From assembly GCF_022810305.1 (NCBI RefSeq), contig NZ_JALGQH010000003.1:248001-312000 (forward strand): 64,000 nucleotides of DNA, given 5' to 3'. This stretch comes from Rhodococcus sp. ARC_M6. GTDB taxonomy: Bacteria > Actinomycetota > Actinomycetes > Mycobacteriales > Mycobacteriaceae. The notes below the pieces were generated by a model that saw only the letters and a list, made by a program, of their open reading frames with translations, was not told the origin of the DNA and did not search any database. Shown one piece after another: positions 41,835-49,969 of the stretch. Position numbers and translations under genes: made by a program. Numbering within the stretch: the stretch's first letter is position 1; each line of letters begins with the position of its first letter.

Positions 41835-42700
41835 ACGAGTGTTCCTTCTGTCTTCGGGCCGACGGAGATCAGTCCGAGGCTTTCGAGTTCGGTCAGGGGA
41901 TCCGTGATGCTGCAGGTGCCGAACGAGAGGAACCGTCGGCGAATATCTGCAGCTGCCTTGTCCGTCACACCGCTCAAGGCGCGCGCGATCGCGGACCCAT
42001 CCCGCTCGGCAAGTGCTGCAACGACATCGGATCGATCGCCGCCCGCGGCTGCGACGGTGACAGCTGTCAAGATGTTGAGGAAGCCGTGTTGCTCGAATCC
42101 TGTGTCGGGATCCGTATTGCGTACGGCATGGTGTAGTCCGGCAGTTGCCTTGAACGGAATGCCAGCCCGGACAACAAAAATAATAGCGTCGGCAAGCTCG
42201 CCTTCATCCGGATACGCCTCGGCGACGATGCCTCCGGTCCGAAACTTCGCGGAGTATCCGGCCGCTGTCAGCGCAGCAAGATAGTCACCGCACCGGCTGT
42301 CACGGGGAACTTCCACAAAAATCTCGATGTCGGGATACGTGGAACGAATGCGCGCGAGTTCGTCGAAGGCCTCGTCAGCGGTAACCCCGGCGGGTGTTCC
42401 CACCTCGACGGCGATAACACGAACCCCCGGGAGATCGACGGCGCTCGCCAGCGCGGCCGCTGTGTCAGCCGGACCCGTCGGAACCGTGAGACTCAATGAC
42501 AGGGAGCTGTCACCGGACAGGTGAGCAGCCAGTTCGCCCAATCGCGGGGCCGGAAAGATGAACGGTCCGACAAGTGCAGCGTAGTCGGCGCGGCGATAAG
42601 CATGGTGGGCCGGAATCGCCTCGGCAAGAGGCGCATTGCCTGGTGGGAACAGGGCGGCGTCGTCGCAGAGGCCCTGGAGGAGTGGGGAAATCAACGTCAT
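41831..42700 (-). CDS. Unknown conserved protein in the homogentisate operon
   Basis: A 289-residue cytoplasmic protein with alternating helices and strands, suggesting an alpha/beta barrel-like fold. Conserved-looking stretches are C-D-D-A-A-L-F-P-P-G-N-A-P (near residue 11), G-P-F-I-F-P-A-P-R, K-F-R-T-G-G (near 150) and F-K-A-T-A-G-L-H-H-A (near 182). I do not know its reaction. ATG 42700 overlaps the hmgA stop codon, and its own stop overlaps fahA, so the three are translated together. The operon has no recognisable maleylacetoacetate isomerase, the step between HmgA and FahA, which makes this protein a candidate for it. Confidence 0.75.
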   Translation of the reverse strand: MTLISPLLQGLCDDAALFPPGNAPLAEAIPAHHAYRRADYAALVGPFIFPAPRLGELAAHLSGDSSLSLSLTVPTGPADTAAALASAVDLPGVRVIAVEVGTPAGVTADEAFDELARIRSTYPDIEIFVEVPRDSRCGDYLAALTAAGYSAKFRTGGIVAEAYPDEGELADAIIFVVRAGIPFKATAGLHHAVRNTDPDTGFEQHGFLNILTAVTVAAAGGDRSDVVAALAERDGSAIARALSGVTDKAAADIRRRFLSFGTCSITDPLTELESLGLISVGPKTEGTLV

Positions 42701-43896
42701 TTCTGCGGCCCCCGTCCGGCCCAGCTCCAGGCGTAGGAGTCGTCTTCGCACGCGAGTGCGCCTTCACCGAGCTCGAGCGGTCTGAACGTATCGACCATCA
42801 CGGCCAGTTCGTCGAAGAACTCGGCCCCGATGCTGCGTTCGTAGGCACCCGGCTGCGGGCCGTGCGCGTGGCCACCTGGGTGAACCGAGATGGAACCCTG
42901 ACCGATACCGGATCCCTTGCGCGCCTCGTAGTCTCCACCGCAGTAGAACATGATCTCGTCGGAATCGACGTTGGAGTGGTAGTACGGAACCGGGATCGAC
43001 AGCGGGTGGTAGTCGACCTTACGGGGGACGAAGTTGCAGATCACGAAGTTGTTGCCCTCGAACGCCTGATGCGCCGGCGGCGGCTGGTGAACGCGGCCTG
43101 TGATGGGCTCGTAATCGGAGATGTTGAACGTGTACGGGTACAGACATCCGTCCCAGCCGACGACGTCGAAAGGATGCGTGGGATAGACCATTCGAGTTCC
43201 GACGATGCCGTGCGAGGTGCGGTGCTTCACCAGCACCTCGACGTCGGTGCCCTCGGCAATCATCGGCGCCGTGGGTCCGTGAAGGTCTCGTTCGCAGAAC
43301 GGCGCATTCTCGAGAAGTTGACCGAATCGTGAGAGGTACCGCTTGGGCGGAACGATGTGGCTGTTGGCTTCGATCGCGTATGCCCGCAACGGCTTGTCGC
43401 CCTTGGGGATCCAACGATGGGTGGTGGACATCGGAATGAGGACGTAGTCGCCTTCACGTGCTTCGAGTGCGCCGAAGACGGTTTCGACGGTGGCCTCACC
43501 GGATTCGATGTAGACCATTTCGTCGCCGATTGCATTGCGGTACAGGGGAGATGCGGCGGCTGCCACGACGTAGGACAGTCGAACGTCGGCGTTGCCGAGG
43601 ATCAGTCGACGGCCGGTCACGACATCGGTGTGTCCCCAGGTGCTTTCGGGAAACAAGGTGTGCAGTTTCAGATGCCGCGGCTTGAGCGGGTGGTTGGGAG
43701 TGGTGCTCTGGTCGCGCAGTTCCCAGACCGTGGCGTCCACGATCGACGACGGAATCTCGCGGTGGTAGAGCAGTGACGAGTCCGAGGAGAATCCCTCTTC
43801 GCCCATCAGTTCTTCGTAGTAGAGGTTGCCCGTCTCGTCACGGTGTTGGGTGTGACGCTTCGGTGGGATATTGCCGAGTTGTCGGTAGAACGCCAT
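42697..43896 (-). CDS. hmgA: Homogentisate 1,2-dioxygenase
   Basis: A 399-residue iron(II) dioxygenase that opens homogentisate to maleylacetoacetate. The N-terminal beta domain is followed by the cupin-like C-terminal domain with H-P-F-D-V-V-G-W-D-G (near 243), Y-Y-H-S-N-V-D-S-D-E (near 307) and H-P-G-G-H-A-H-G-P-Q-P (near 337), which supply the His and Glu iron ligands. AAGGAG lies 9 bases before ATG 43896. First gene of the operon; a MarR gene lies upstream on the same strand, with AT-rich symmetric elements between. Confidence 0.93.
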   Translation of the reverse strand: MAFYRQLGNIPPKRHTQHRDETGNLYYEELMGEEGFSSDSSLLYHREIPSSIVDATVWELRDQSTTPNHPLKPRHLKLHTLFPESTWGHTDVVTGRRLILGNADVRLSYVVAAAASPLYRNAIGDEMVYIESGEATVETVFGALEAREGDYVLIPMSTTHRWIPKGDKPLRAYAIEANSHIVPPKRYLSRFGQLLENAPFCERDLHGPTAPMIAEGTDVEVLVKHRTSHGIVGTRMVYPTHPFDVVGWDGCLYPYTFNISDYEPITGRVHQPPPAHQAFEGNNFVICNFVPRKVDYHPLSIPVPYYHSNVDSDEIMFYCGGDYEARKGSGIGQGSISVHPGGHAHGPQPGAYERSIGAEFFDELAVMVDTFRPLELGEGALACEDDSYAWSWAGRGPQK

Positions 43897-43950
43897 GACT
43901 GGGCTCCTTCTGTGCTGTTTCCGTCTGACTCACATCAACTAGATAGTAAA

Positions 43951-43973
43951 CACATTAACTAAAATGATGTGAC
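43951..43973 (-). promoter_or_regulatory. Candidate MarR operator upstream of hmgA
   Basis: CACAT (43951-43955) and ATGTG (43968-43972) flank ATTAACTAA at 43954-43962. The same 9-base core (TTAGTTAAT in reverse) occurs upstream of the marR gene at 44582-44590, so both promoters may be bound by that MarR protein. Confidence 0.45.
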
Positions 43974-44005
43974 AGGTGCAACCCTTGAACGTGATCGGAT
44001 CTATG

Positions 44006-44542
44006 TCAGTTGCGGCCGCGGACGTCGAACTGGCTGCGATTGGTGATCAGTTTGTCCAGGAGCATGACAAGGATGCGCTGCTCAGCCTCGCTGAGGACGC
44101 TGACCCAGGCGTGTTCGCGTTCGTTCTGCTCTCGAAACGCCTCGACCATGGCTTCTCGGCCCTTGTCGGTTAGGTAGAGCTGGACGGATCGGCCGTCGTT
44201 CTCGGTAGGGCGTCGGTCGATCAGGCCGTCGGCGACCAGTGACTTGGACAGATTGGAGACGGCAGCCCGGCTCATTCCGGTGAGCTCAGCAGCGGCTTTC
44301 GGCTCGATCGGCCCGGCCAGCCAGGTTACGAACAGTAAGCGAAAGGACGACCACGACCATCCTCGTGGCCGATGGATCGACGACTCGAGATCGTAGGTGA
44401 CCACGTTGGATGCGCGATTGAGCGTCAACAAGACCTCGGTGGCCAGGTGATGGCGAAAGCCGTGTTCGTCGGCGAGTCGCTTGTTCGCCAACTCGATGAA
44501 CGACCAAAAGTTGAGTTCGCCGGTGCTCTCCTGGGCTTTCAT
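44006..44542 (-). CDS. MarR family regulator of the homogentisate operon
   Basis: A 178-residue winged-helix MarR protein: W-S-S-F-R-L-L-F-V-T-W leads into the DNA-binding E-L-T-G-M-S-R-A-A-V-S-N-L-S-K-S-L, and the wing is R-R-P-T-E-N-D-G-R-S-V-Q-L. Located directly upstream of hmgA on the same strand with a 109-base gap, and sharing a sequence core between its own and the hmgA promoter, it is the likely repressor responding to an aromatic intermediate. Confidence 0.87.
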   Translation of the reverse strand: MKAQESTGELNFWSFIELANKRLADEHGFRHHLATEVLLTLNRASNVVTYDLESSIHRPRGWSWSSFRLLFVTWLAGPIEPKAAAELTGMSRAAVSNLSKSLVADGLIDRRPTENDGRSVQLYLTDKGREAMVEAFREQNEREHAWVSVLSEAEQRILVMLLDKLITNRSQFDVRGRN

Positions 44543-44576
44543 GCCGTCACTCTATCGCGACTGGGAGGTGATTTTT

Positions 44577-44602
44577 GTACATTAGTTAATTAATACGTGT
44601 AC
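44577..44602 (-). promoter_or_regulatory. Candidate MarR operator upstream of marR
   Basis: The AT-rich stretch begins GTACATTAG and ends ACGTGTAC, an imperfect inverted repeat with a TTAGTTAAT core (44582-44590) shared with the hmgA control region. It is 35-60 bases upstream of the marR start. Confidence 0.45.
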
Positions 44603-44627
44603 TAGTTTGGCCTTGTTGCAGGCGGCC

Positions 44628-46049
44628 TTACGCCTGCGGATACGGAAGGTGGCTGCTGCTGTTCTCGCTGACGGATACCGAGCGGCCGAGTTGGGGAAAT
44701 GCGCGTTGAGCGCACGACGGTCGGTCGCATACCTTGCAGCCCGACCCGATCGGAACGATCGTGGCGGGGTCGTCCGTCTGGATGCCGTGTGAATAGACCA
44801 TCCGGTCGGCGTAGCCGATGTCGCATCCGAGGCCGATGGCGAAATTGCGTTCGGGAGCAAGGTAGCCCAATCCGCCGCTGTGGGTTGTTCGAGCGACCCA
44901 CAGGTAGGTTCGTCCGTCCGGCATCTTCGCAACCTGAGTGAGGATGCGTCCGGGACTGGCGAATGCCTCGTGGATCACCCACAATGGACAACTGCCACCG
45001 ACCCGCGAGAAGTGGAATGCCGTTGCCGATTGGCGCTTCGAGATGTTTCCCGCACGGTCGGTCCGAACGAAGAAGAATGGGATCCCGCGTTGGCCGTGTC
45101 GTTGCAGAGTGGACAACCGGTGGCAGATGGTCTCGAATCCGACCTCGAATTTCAGGCTTAGTAGCTCGATGTCATAGCGCAACGACTCCGCGGAATCGAG
45201 AAACTGTGTGTAGGGAAGTAGGAGTGCGCCGGCGAAATAATGGGCCAATCCGACCCGTGCTAGTGCGGAGGATTCGGCAGTAAGTGAATCATCCTCGGCC
45301 ACAATGGAATCGATGAGTTCTGCTTGGGTGAAGAAGGCCAACTGCATGGCAATCTGAAAGGCGCGCTGCCCAGCGGAAAGGCGGCGTGCAAGCGTGAGGA
45401 TCGATTTCTCGGCATTGTAGAACCGCTTTGGACCTAGCTTGTCAGGCTCGTCCGTGCGAATGCGGACCGTGACGCCGTGTTGATCCCGCAAAAGCCGGGC
45501 GAGCTGGAGATCCATTGCGCCGATGGATAATTTGTTGTCGAGGAAAAGGCGTTCCGCAGCATTGTCGAGCGCCGCGATGTGGTTGCGGCGGTCGTAGAAG
45601 AAGTCGCGAACCTCTTCGTAGGGCATGGGGACAAGTGTCGACTCTGGCGCCGCATCGCCGGACAGTTGCGTGGAGAACTGATCGAGTTGTTCGGTGGCGG
45701 CATGTAACCGCCTGTGCAGCATCACCAAGGTGCGTCCGACGGCCGGCATCCGCGCAACAAGTTCGTCGACTTCGGCCAGGGATACATCTCCGGATTCAGA
45801 GGTTTCCGCCAACGCTTCATGGACGTCGGCGACCAGACGCGCGTCGGAATCCGAAGCGAAGAACTGAACGTCGAGATCGAATTCGGAGTTGAGCTTCAGG
45901 AGTACGGGGACGGTCAGTGGCCGCTGGTCGTTCTCGAGTTGATTGACGTAACTGGGTGAGAGTTCGAGCGCCTTCGCCAGCGCGGACTGCGACAGGCTTC
46001 GTTCTTCTCGGAGCCGTCGCAAACGGGCACCCGCATACATCTTCTTCAA
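44628..46049 (-). CDS. prpR: Methylcitrate cycle regulator PrpR (XRE family)
   Basis: A 473-residue short-chain-fatty-acid-responsive regulator. N-terminal XRE helix-turn-helix (about 8-62: L-S-Q-S-A-L-A-K-A-L-E-L-S-P-S-Y-V-N-Q-L-E), an IrrE-like/DUF955 middle region (about 190-320), and a C-terminal domain with the cysteine cluster G-C-K-V-C-D-R-P-S-C near residue 440. In mycobacterial PrpR the domain binds an Fe-S cluster and short acyl-CoA. TTG 46049 is the likely start because GGAGGAG lies about 6 bases upstream; ATG 46040 would leave too long a spacing. Divergent from prpDBC, with TTCGCAAC boxes between. Confidence 0.93.
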   Translation of the reverse strand: MKKMYAGARLRRLREERSLSQSALAKALELSPSYVNQLENDQRPLTVPVLLKLNSEFDLDVQFFASDSDARLVADVHEALAETSESGDVSLAEVDELVARMPAVGRTLVMLHRRLHAATEQLDQFSTQLSGDAAPESTLVPMPYEEVRDFFYDRRNHIAALDNAAERLFLDNKLSIGAMDLQLARLLRDQHGVTVRIRTDEPDKLGPKRFYNAEKSILTLARRLSAGQRAFQIAMQLAFFTQAELIDSIVAEDDSLTAESSALARVGLAHYFAGALLLPYTQFLDSAESLRYDIELLSLKFEVGFETICHRLSTLQRHGQRGIPFFFVRTDRAGNISKRQSATAFHFSRVGGSCPLWVIHEAFASPGRILTQVAKMPDGRTYLWVARTTHSGGLGYLAPERNFAIGLGCDIGYADRMVYSHGIQTDDPATIVPIGSGCKVCDRPSCAQRAFPQLGRSVSVSENSSSHLPYPQA

Positions 46050-46093
46050 GAGATCTCCTCCGTCCTGATGGCGTTCACACTACCGAGAGCCTG

Positions 46094-46118
46094 TTCGCAA
46101 CATTCGCAACTTCGCAAC
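46094..46118. promoter_or_regulatory. Three PrpR-type boxes in the prpR-prpD intergenic region
   Basis: TTCGCAAC occurs at 46094-46101, 46103-46110 and 46111-46118, with a related inverted half GTTGCA near 46125-46130. RamB/PrpR regulators recognise TTTGCAA-type sequences, so these are the probable sites for autoregulation and prpDBC activation. Confidence 0.65.
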
Positions 46119-46215
46119 TTCGGTGTTGCATAAATAGGCAGGTGCAAGCCCTTTTGTGGGATATCGCGTGCTGCGTACCGTGCAAATGGATACCGAAGCA
46201 CGTGGAAAGAGGATT

Positions 46216-47718
46216 ATGAAGACGCATCTCGTACGCACTCGCCGTTCGGCCGAAGAGTTCCCCAAGGAAGAACACCTCGCGTGGAAGATCGCAGAGGTTG
46301 CCACCGATTCTGTCGAGGTTTCAGACGCCACGGCTGACATGATCGTCAATCGGATCATCGACAATGCATCCGTCGCCGCGGCTTCTCTGGTGCGTCGACC
46401 GGTCGTCAATGCCCGCGCACAGGCACAGGCTCATCCGTACACACCCGGAGCCGCTGTCTTCGGTGTTCCCGGTACCTTCTCGCCGGAATGGGCAGCGTGG
46501 GCCAACGGCGTCGCAGTTCGTGAACTCGACTTCCACGACACCTTCTTGGCCGCTGAGTACTCGCACCCCGGTGACAACATTCCGCCGATCCTCGCGGTCG
46601 CTCAGCATGCCGGACGCAGTGGCAACGATCTGATCCGCGGTCTCGCAACGGGCTACGAGATTCAGATGGACCTCGTGCGCGCAATCTGTCTGCACGAGCA
46701 CAAGATCGACCACGTCGCCCACCTCGGACCCTCCGCCGCCGCCGGTATCGGAACCCTGCTCGGACTCGACCCCGAGACGGTGTACCAGGCAATCGGTCAG
46801 GCCCTGCACCTCACGACGGCGACCCGCCAGTCCCGCAAGGGAGAGATCTCCAGTTGGAAGGCCTACGCTCCCGCGTTGGCCGGCAAGGTGGCCGTCGAAG
46901 CTGTCGACCGTGCCATGCGCGGCGAAGGCGCACCCTCACCGATCTGGGAAGGCGAAGACGGTGTCATCGCGTGGCTTCTCGGCGGACCGGACAAGGAATA
47001 CCACGTCCCGCTGCCCGGAACCGGAGAGGCCAAGCGCGCGATCCTCGACTCGTACACCAAGGAACATTCCGCGGAGTACCAGAGCCAGGCCCCGATCGAC
47101 CTCGCGCGCCGGATGCGCTCCCGCGTCGGTGATCTCGAACAGATCGCCTCGATCGTCCTGCACACCAGCCACCACACGCATGTCGTGATCGGCACCGGTT
47201 CCGGCGATCCACAGAAGTTCGATCCCACCGCATCACGTGAAACCCTCGATCACTCGGTGATGTACATCTTCGCCGTCGCACTGCAAGACGGCACCTGGCA
47301 TCACGAGCATTCCTACGCTCCCGAGCGCGCGCAGCGCCCCGACACCATCGAGCTGTGGAACAAGATTTCCACCCGAGAAGACCCCGAATGGACCCGTCGC
47401 TACCACTCGACGGACCCGGACGAGAAGGCCTTCGGTGCCCGCGCCGAAATCACCCTCAAGAGCGGCGAGGTCATCATTGACGAACTCGCCGTCGCCGACG
47501 CACATCCGCTAGGCGCGCGTCCCTTCGCTCGCGATCAGTACATCGCGAAGTTCCGTACCCTCGCCGAGGGCGTCATTGAGCCCGCCGAGCAGGACCGCTT
47601 CCTCGAAGCAGCCCAGCGCACCGCCGAATTGAAGACCGGCGAGCTCGATCAGCTCACCTTCACCGTCTCCGACGACGTTCTCGCTCGGGCACCCAAGGTC
47701 ACCAAGGGACTCTTCTGA
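46216..47718 (+). CDS. prpD: 2-methylcitrate dehydratase PrpD
   Basis: A 500-residue MmgE/PrpD-family enzyme converting 2-methylcitrate to 2-methylaconitate. Typical segments are N-R-I-I-D-N near residue 40, [15 protein letters not shown] near 106, [16 protein letters not shown] near 170, and W-K-A-Y-A-P near 215. ATG 46216 has AAAGAGGA about 5 bases upstream. First gene of prpDBC; its stop overlaps the prpB start (TGATG). Confidence 0.94.
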   Translation: MKTHLVRTRRSAEEFPKEEHLAWKIAEVATDSVEVSDATADMIVNRIIDNASVAAASLVRRPVVNARAQAQAHPYTPGAAVFGVPGTFSPEWAAWANGVAVRELDFHDTFLAAEYSHPGDNIPPILAVAQHAGRSGNDLIRGLATGYEIQMDLVRAICLHEHKIDHVAHLGPSAAAGIGTLLGLDPETVYQAIGQALHLTTATRQSRKGEISSWKAYAPALAGKVAVEAVDRAMRGEGAPSPIWEGEDGVIAWLLGGPDKEYHVPLPGTGEAKRAILDSYTKEHSAEYQSQAPIDLARRMRSRVGDLEQIASIVLHTSHHTHVVIGTGSGDPQKFDPTASRETLDHSVMYIFAVALQDGTWHHEHSYAPERAQRPDTIELWNKISTREDPEWTRRYHSTDPDEKAFGARAEITLKSGEVIIDELAVADAHPLGARPFARDQYIAKFRTLAEGVIEPAEQDRFLEAAQRTAELKTGELDQLTFTVSDDVLARAPKVTKGLF

Positions 47719-48635
47719 TGACGGGCCTCATCGCGGCATCGACGTCCGCAGCAGACAAGCGCATCGCCTTCCGTGCAGGCTTGACGTCGGGAAAGATTCA
47801 GCGCCTGCCCGGTGCTATTAATCCGTTGACGGCCAAGCTTATTCAGGAAATCGGCTTCGAAGGCGTCTACGTCTCCGGCGGCGCCTACTCGGCAGGTCTG
47901 GCGCTTCCCGACATCGGGTTGACCACGCTCACCGAGGTAGCCGGCCACAGCAAACAGATCGCCCGCGTTACGGACCTTCCGACGCTCATCGACGCGGACA
48001 CCGGTTTCGGTGAGCCCATGAGCGCCGCCCGCACGGTCACGATTTTCGAGGACGACGGTATTGCCGGTCTTCATCTCGAAGATCAGATTAACCCCAAGCG
48101 TTGCGGACATCTCGACGGCAAGGCCATCGTCCCCACCGAGGATATGGTGCGCCGAGTACGCGCCGCAGTCTCGGCGCGGCGTGACCCCAACTTCGTGATT
48201 TGTGCGCGTACCGACGCGGCCGGCATCGACGGTATCGATGCCGCGATCGAGCGGGCAAAAGCCTACGCGGACGCCGGCGCAGATCTGATCTTCACAGAGG
48301 CTCTTGCTACCGAGGCCGACTTCGAGAAGTTCCGTGCCGCAGTCGATGTCCCGCTTCTCGCCAACATGACCGAGTTCGGAAAGTCGAATCTCATCTCAGC
48401 GAAAACCTTGGAAGAGATCGGCTTCAACGCCGTCATCTACCCCGTGACCACCCTGCGTCTGGCGATGTTCGCCATCGAAAAGGGGCTGCGCGAGATCCAC
48501 AAGACGGGAACTCAGGAGGGTCTGCTCGGTGAGATGCAGCACCGCAGCCGTCTCTACGAAATTCTCGAGTACGAGCGCTACAACGAATTCGACAGTGGCA
48601 TATTCAATTTCAGCGTGGAGGGGAGTAGGACATGA
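47718..48635 (+). CDS. prpB: Methylisocitrate lyase PrpB
   Basis: A 305-residue isocitrate-lyase superfamily enzyme that splits 2-methylisocitrate into pyruvate and succinate. The active-site loop N-P-K-R-C-G-H lies near residue 128, with the metal-binding D-A-D-T-G-F-G near 95 and L-E-D-Q-I near 121. In Rhodococcus, where isocitrate lyase may share this chemistry, the specificity is assigned from operon position. It overlaps both neighbours by a few bases, giving translational coupling. Confidence 0.94.
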   Translation: MTGLIAASTSAADKRIAFRAGLTSGKIQRLPGAINPLTAKLIQEIGFEGVYVSGGAYSAGLALPDIGLTTLTEVAGHSKQIARVTDLPTLIDADTGFGEPMSAARTVTIFEDDGIAGLHLEDQINPKRCGHLDGKAIVPTEDMVRRVRAAVSARRDPNFVICARTDAAGIDGIDAAIERAKAYADAGADLIFTEALATEADFEKFRAAVDVPLLANMTEFGKSNLISAKTLEEIGFNAVIYPVTTLRLAMFAIEKGLREIHKTGTQEGLLGEMQHRSRLYEILEYERYNEFDSGIFNFSVEGSRT

Positions 48636-49753
48636 CCGAACAGATTCCGACGATCTACAAGGGCTTGGCAGGAGTTGTCGTTGATACGACAGCCATCTCC
48701 AAGGTAGTGCCCGAGACGAATTCGTTGACGTACCGCGGCTACGCAGTGCAAGAGCTAGCAGCCAACTGCAGCTTCGAAGAAGTCTCCTACCTGCTCTGGT
48801 ACGGAGAATTGCCGACGCCTGAGCAGTTCGAATTGCTATGCCTACGTGAGCGTTCACTCCGACGCGCGGATCGGTCGCTGCTCTCGCTCTTGACGAAGAT
48901 GCCGGACAACTGCCATCCGATGGACGTGGTCCGTACGGCTATCAGCTATTTGGGCGCCGAAGATCCGGCCGAGGATGACAACTCGGCTCCGGAGAATCTC
49001 GCCAAGGCGTTGCGTATGACAGCAGTCTTGCCGACTATCGTCGCAGCAGATTTCCGTCGTCGCCGTGGACAGGATCCCATTGCGCCGCAATCGGACCTGG
49101 GCTTCGCGGAGAACTTCCTGAACATGTGCTTCGGCAGTGTTCCGGACGAGGCGATCGTGAAGGCCTTCGAGGTCTCGTTGATCCTGTACGCAGAGCACAG
49201 CTTCAATGCTTCCACCTTTGCTGCTCGCGTTGTGACGTCCACTTTGTCGGATATCTACAGCGCAGTAACTGCGGCAATCGGTGCGCTCAAAGGCTCGTTG
49301 CACGGAGGTGCCAACGAAGCAGTCATGCACGACATGATCGAGATCGACGATCCCGATCAGGCCGAAACATGGATGTCGGCCAAGCTCGCAGCCAAGGGCA
49401 AAGTCATGGGGTTCGGACACCGTGTCTACAAGAATGGCGACTCGAGGGTTCCCACCATGAAGCAAGCACTCATCGACGTCGCAGCAGTAACCGGCGGCGA
49501 GAAGTGGGTGCAGATGTACGAGACTCTCGAGAAGACGATGGTCAGCGCCACCGGAATCAAGCCGAACCTCGACTTCCCGACGGGCCCTGCGTATTACCTC
49601 ATGGGGTTCGATGTCGAGATGTTCACGCCCATCTTCGTGATGAGTCGCATCACCGGGTGGACGGCGCACATCATCGAGCAAGGACAGTCCAATGCGTTGA
49701 TCAGGCCACTGAGCCAGTACTCCGGCGTGCCGCAGCGCACCGTCGTGGCATGA
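48632..49753 (+). CDS. prpC: 2-methylcitrate synthase PrpC
   Basis: A 373-residue citrate-synthase-fold enzyme joining propionyl-CoA and oxaloacetate to 2-methylcitrate. Catalytic residues are in L-H-G-G-A-N-E-A near 222, G-F-G-H-R-V-Y near 265 and the Asp-containing N-L-D-F-P-T-G-P near 310. The short length and operon position favour methylcitrate synthase over the main citrate synthase, although type II enzymes have mixed activity. Its last codons (R-T-V-V-A-stop) belong to the first unit of a 23-bp tandem repeat. Confidence 0.93.
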   Translation: MTEQIPTIYKGLAGVVVDTTAISKVVPETNSLTYRGYAVQELAANCSFEEVSYLLWYGELPTPEQFELLCLRERSLRRADRSLLSLLTKMPDNCHPMDVVRTAISYLGAEDPAEDDNSAPENLAKALRMTAVLPTIVAADFRRRRGQDPIAPQSDLGFAENFLNMCFGSVPDEAIVKAFEVSLILYAEHSFNASTFAARVVTSTLSDIYSAVTAAIGALKGSLHGGANEAVMHDMIEIDDPDQAETWMSAKLAAKGKVMGFGHRVYKNGDSRVPTMKQALIDVAAVTGGEKWVQMYETLEKTMVSATGIKPNLDFPTGPAYYLMGFDVEMFTPIFVMSRITGWTAHIIEQGQSNALIRPLSQYSGVPQRTVVA

Positions 49754-49825
49754 CACATTTCACCGTCGTGGCATGACACATTTCACCGTCGTGGCATGAC
49801 ACATTTCACCGTCGTGGCATGACAC
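49738..49825 (+). repeat. 23-bp tandem repeat spanning the prpC stop codon
   Basis: Three complete identical copies (49738-49760, 49761-49783, 49784-49806) and 19 bases of a fourth (49807-49825). The first unit contains the last four codons and the stop of prpC, so each copy repeats the T-V-V-A-stop coding sequence. Perfect identity suggests recent slippage. The unit has no spacer sequence, so it is not a CRISPR. Confidence 0.92.
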
Positions 49826-49893
49826 CTTCAAGACTGCGTCGGCGAGGTTCGGTTCTGGCATCACCGTCTCCTGGCCTCGTCGATGCTTTTCTA

Positions 49894-49926
49894 CGCATGG
49901 CCCGCACTTTCCGTGCGGGCCATGCG
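49894..49926 (+). terminator. Hairpin terminator of the prpDBC operon
   Basis: A 14-bp stem (49894-49907 with 49913-49926) and a TTTCC loop lying between the 23-bp repeat and pyc. There is no T-tract. The 216 bases from prpC to pyc otherwise hold only the repeat array. Confidence 0.8.
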
Positions 49927-49969
49927 CATTTCGCGGTACTGGACCACTCGACAGCGAGGTTTTCTCTCT

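Noticed and set aside
43976-44173. A short plus-strand frame opposite the marR gene
   Set aside because: It has no ribosome site and no similarity, and it lies antisense to a conserved MarR C-terminus.
49738-49825. CRISPR-like array
   Set aside because: The 23-bp units are directly adjacent without spacers, so this is a simple tandem duplication.
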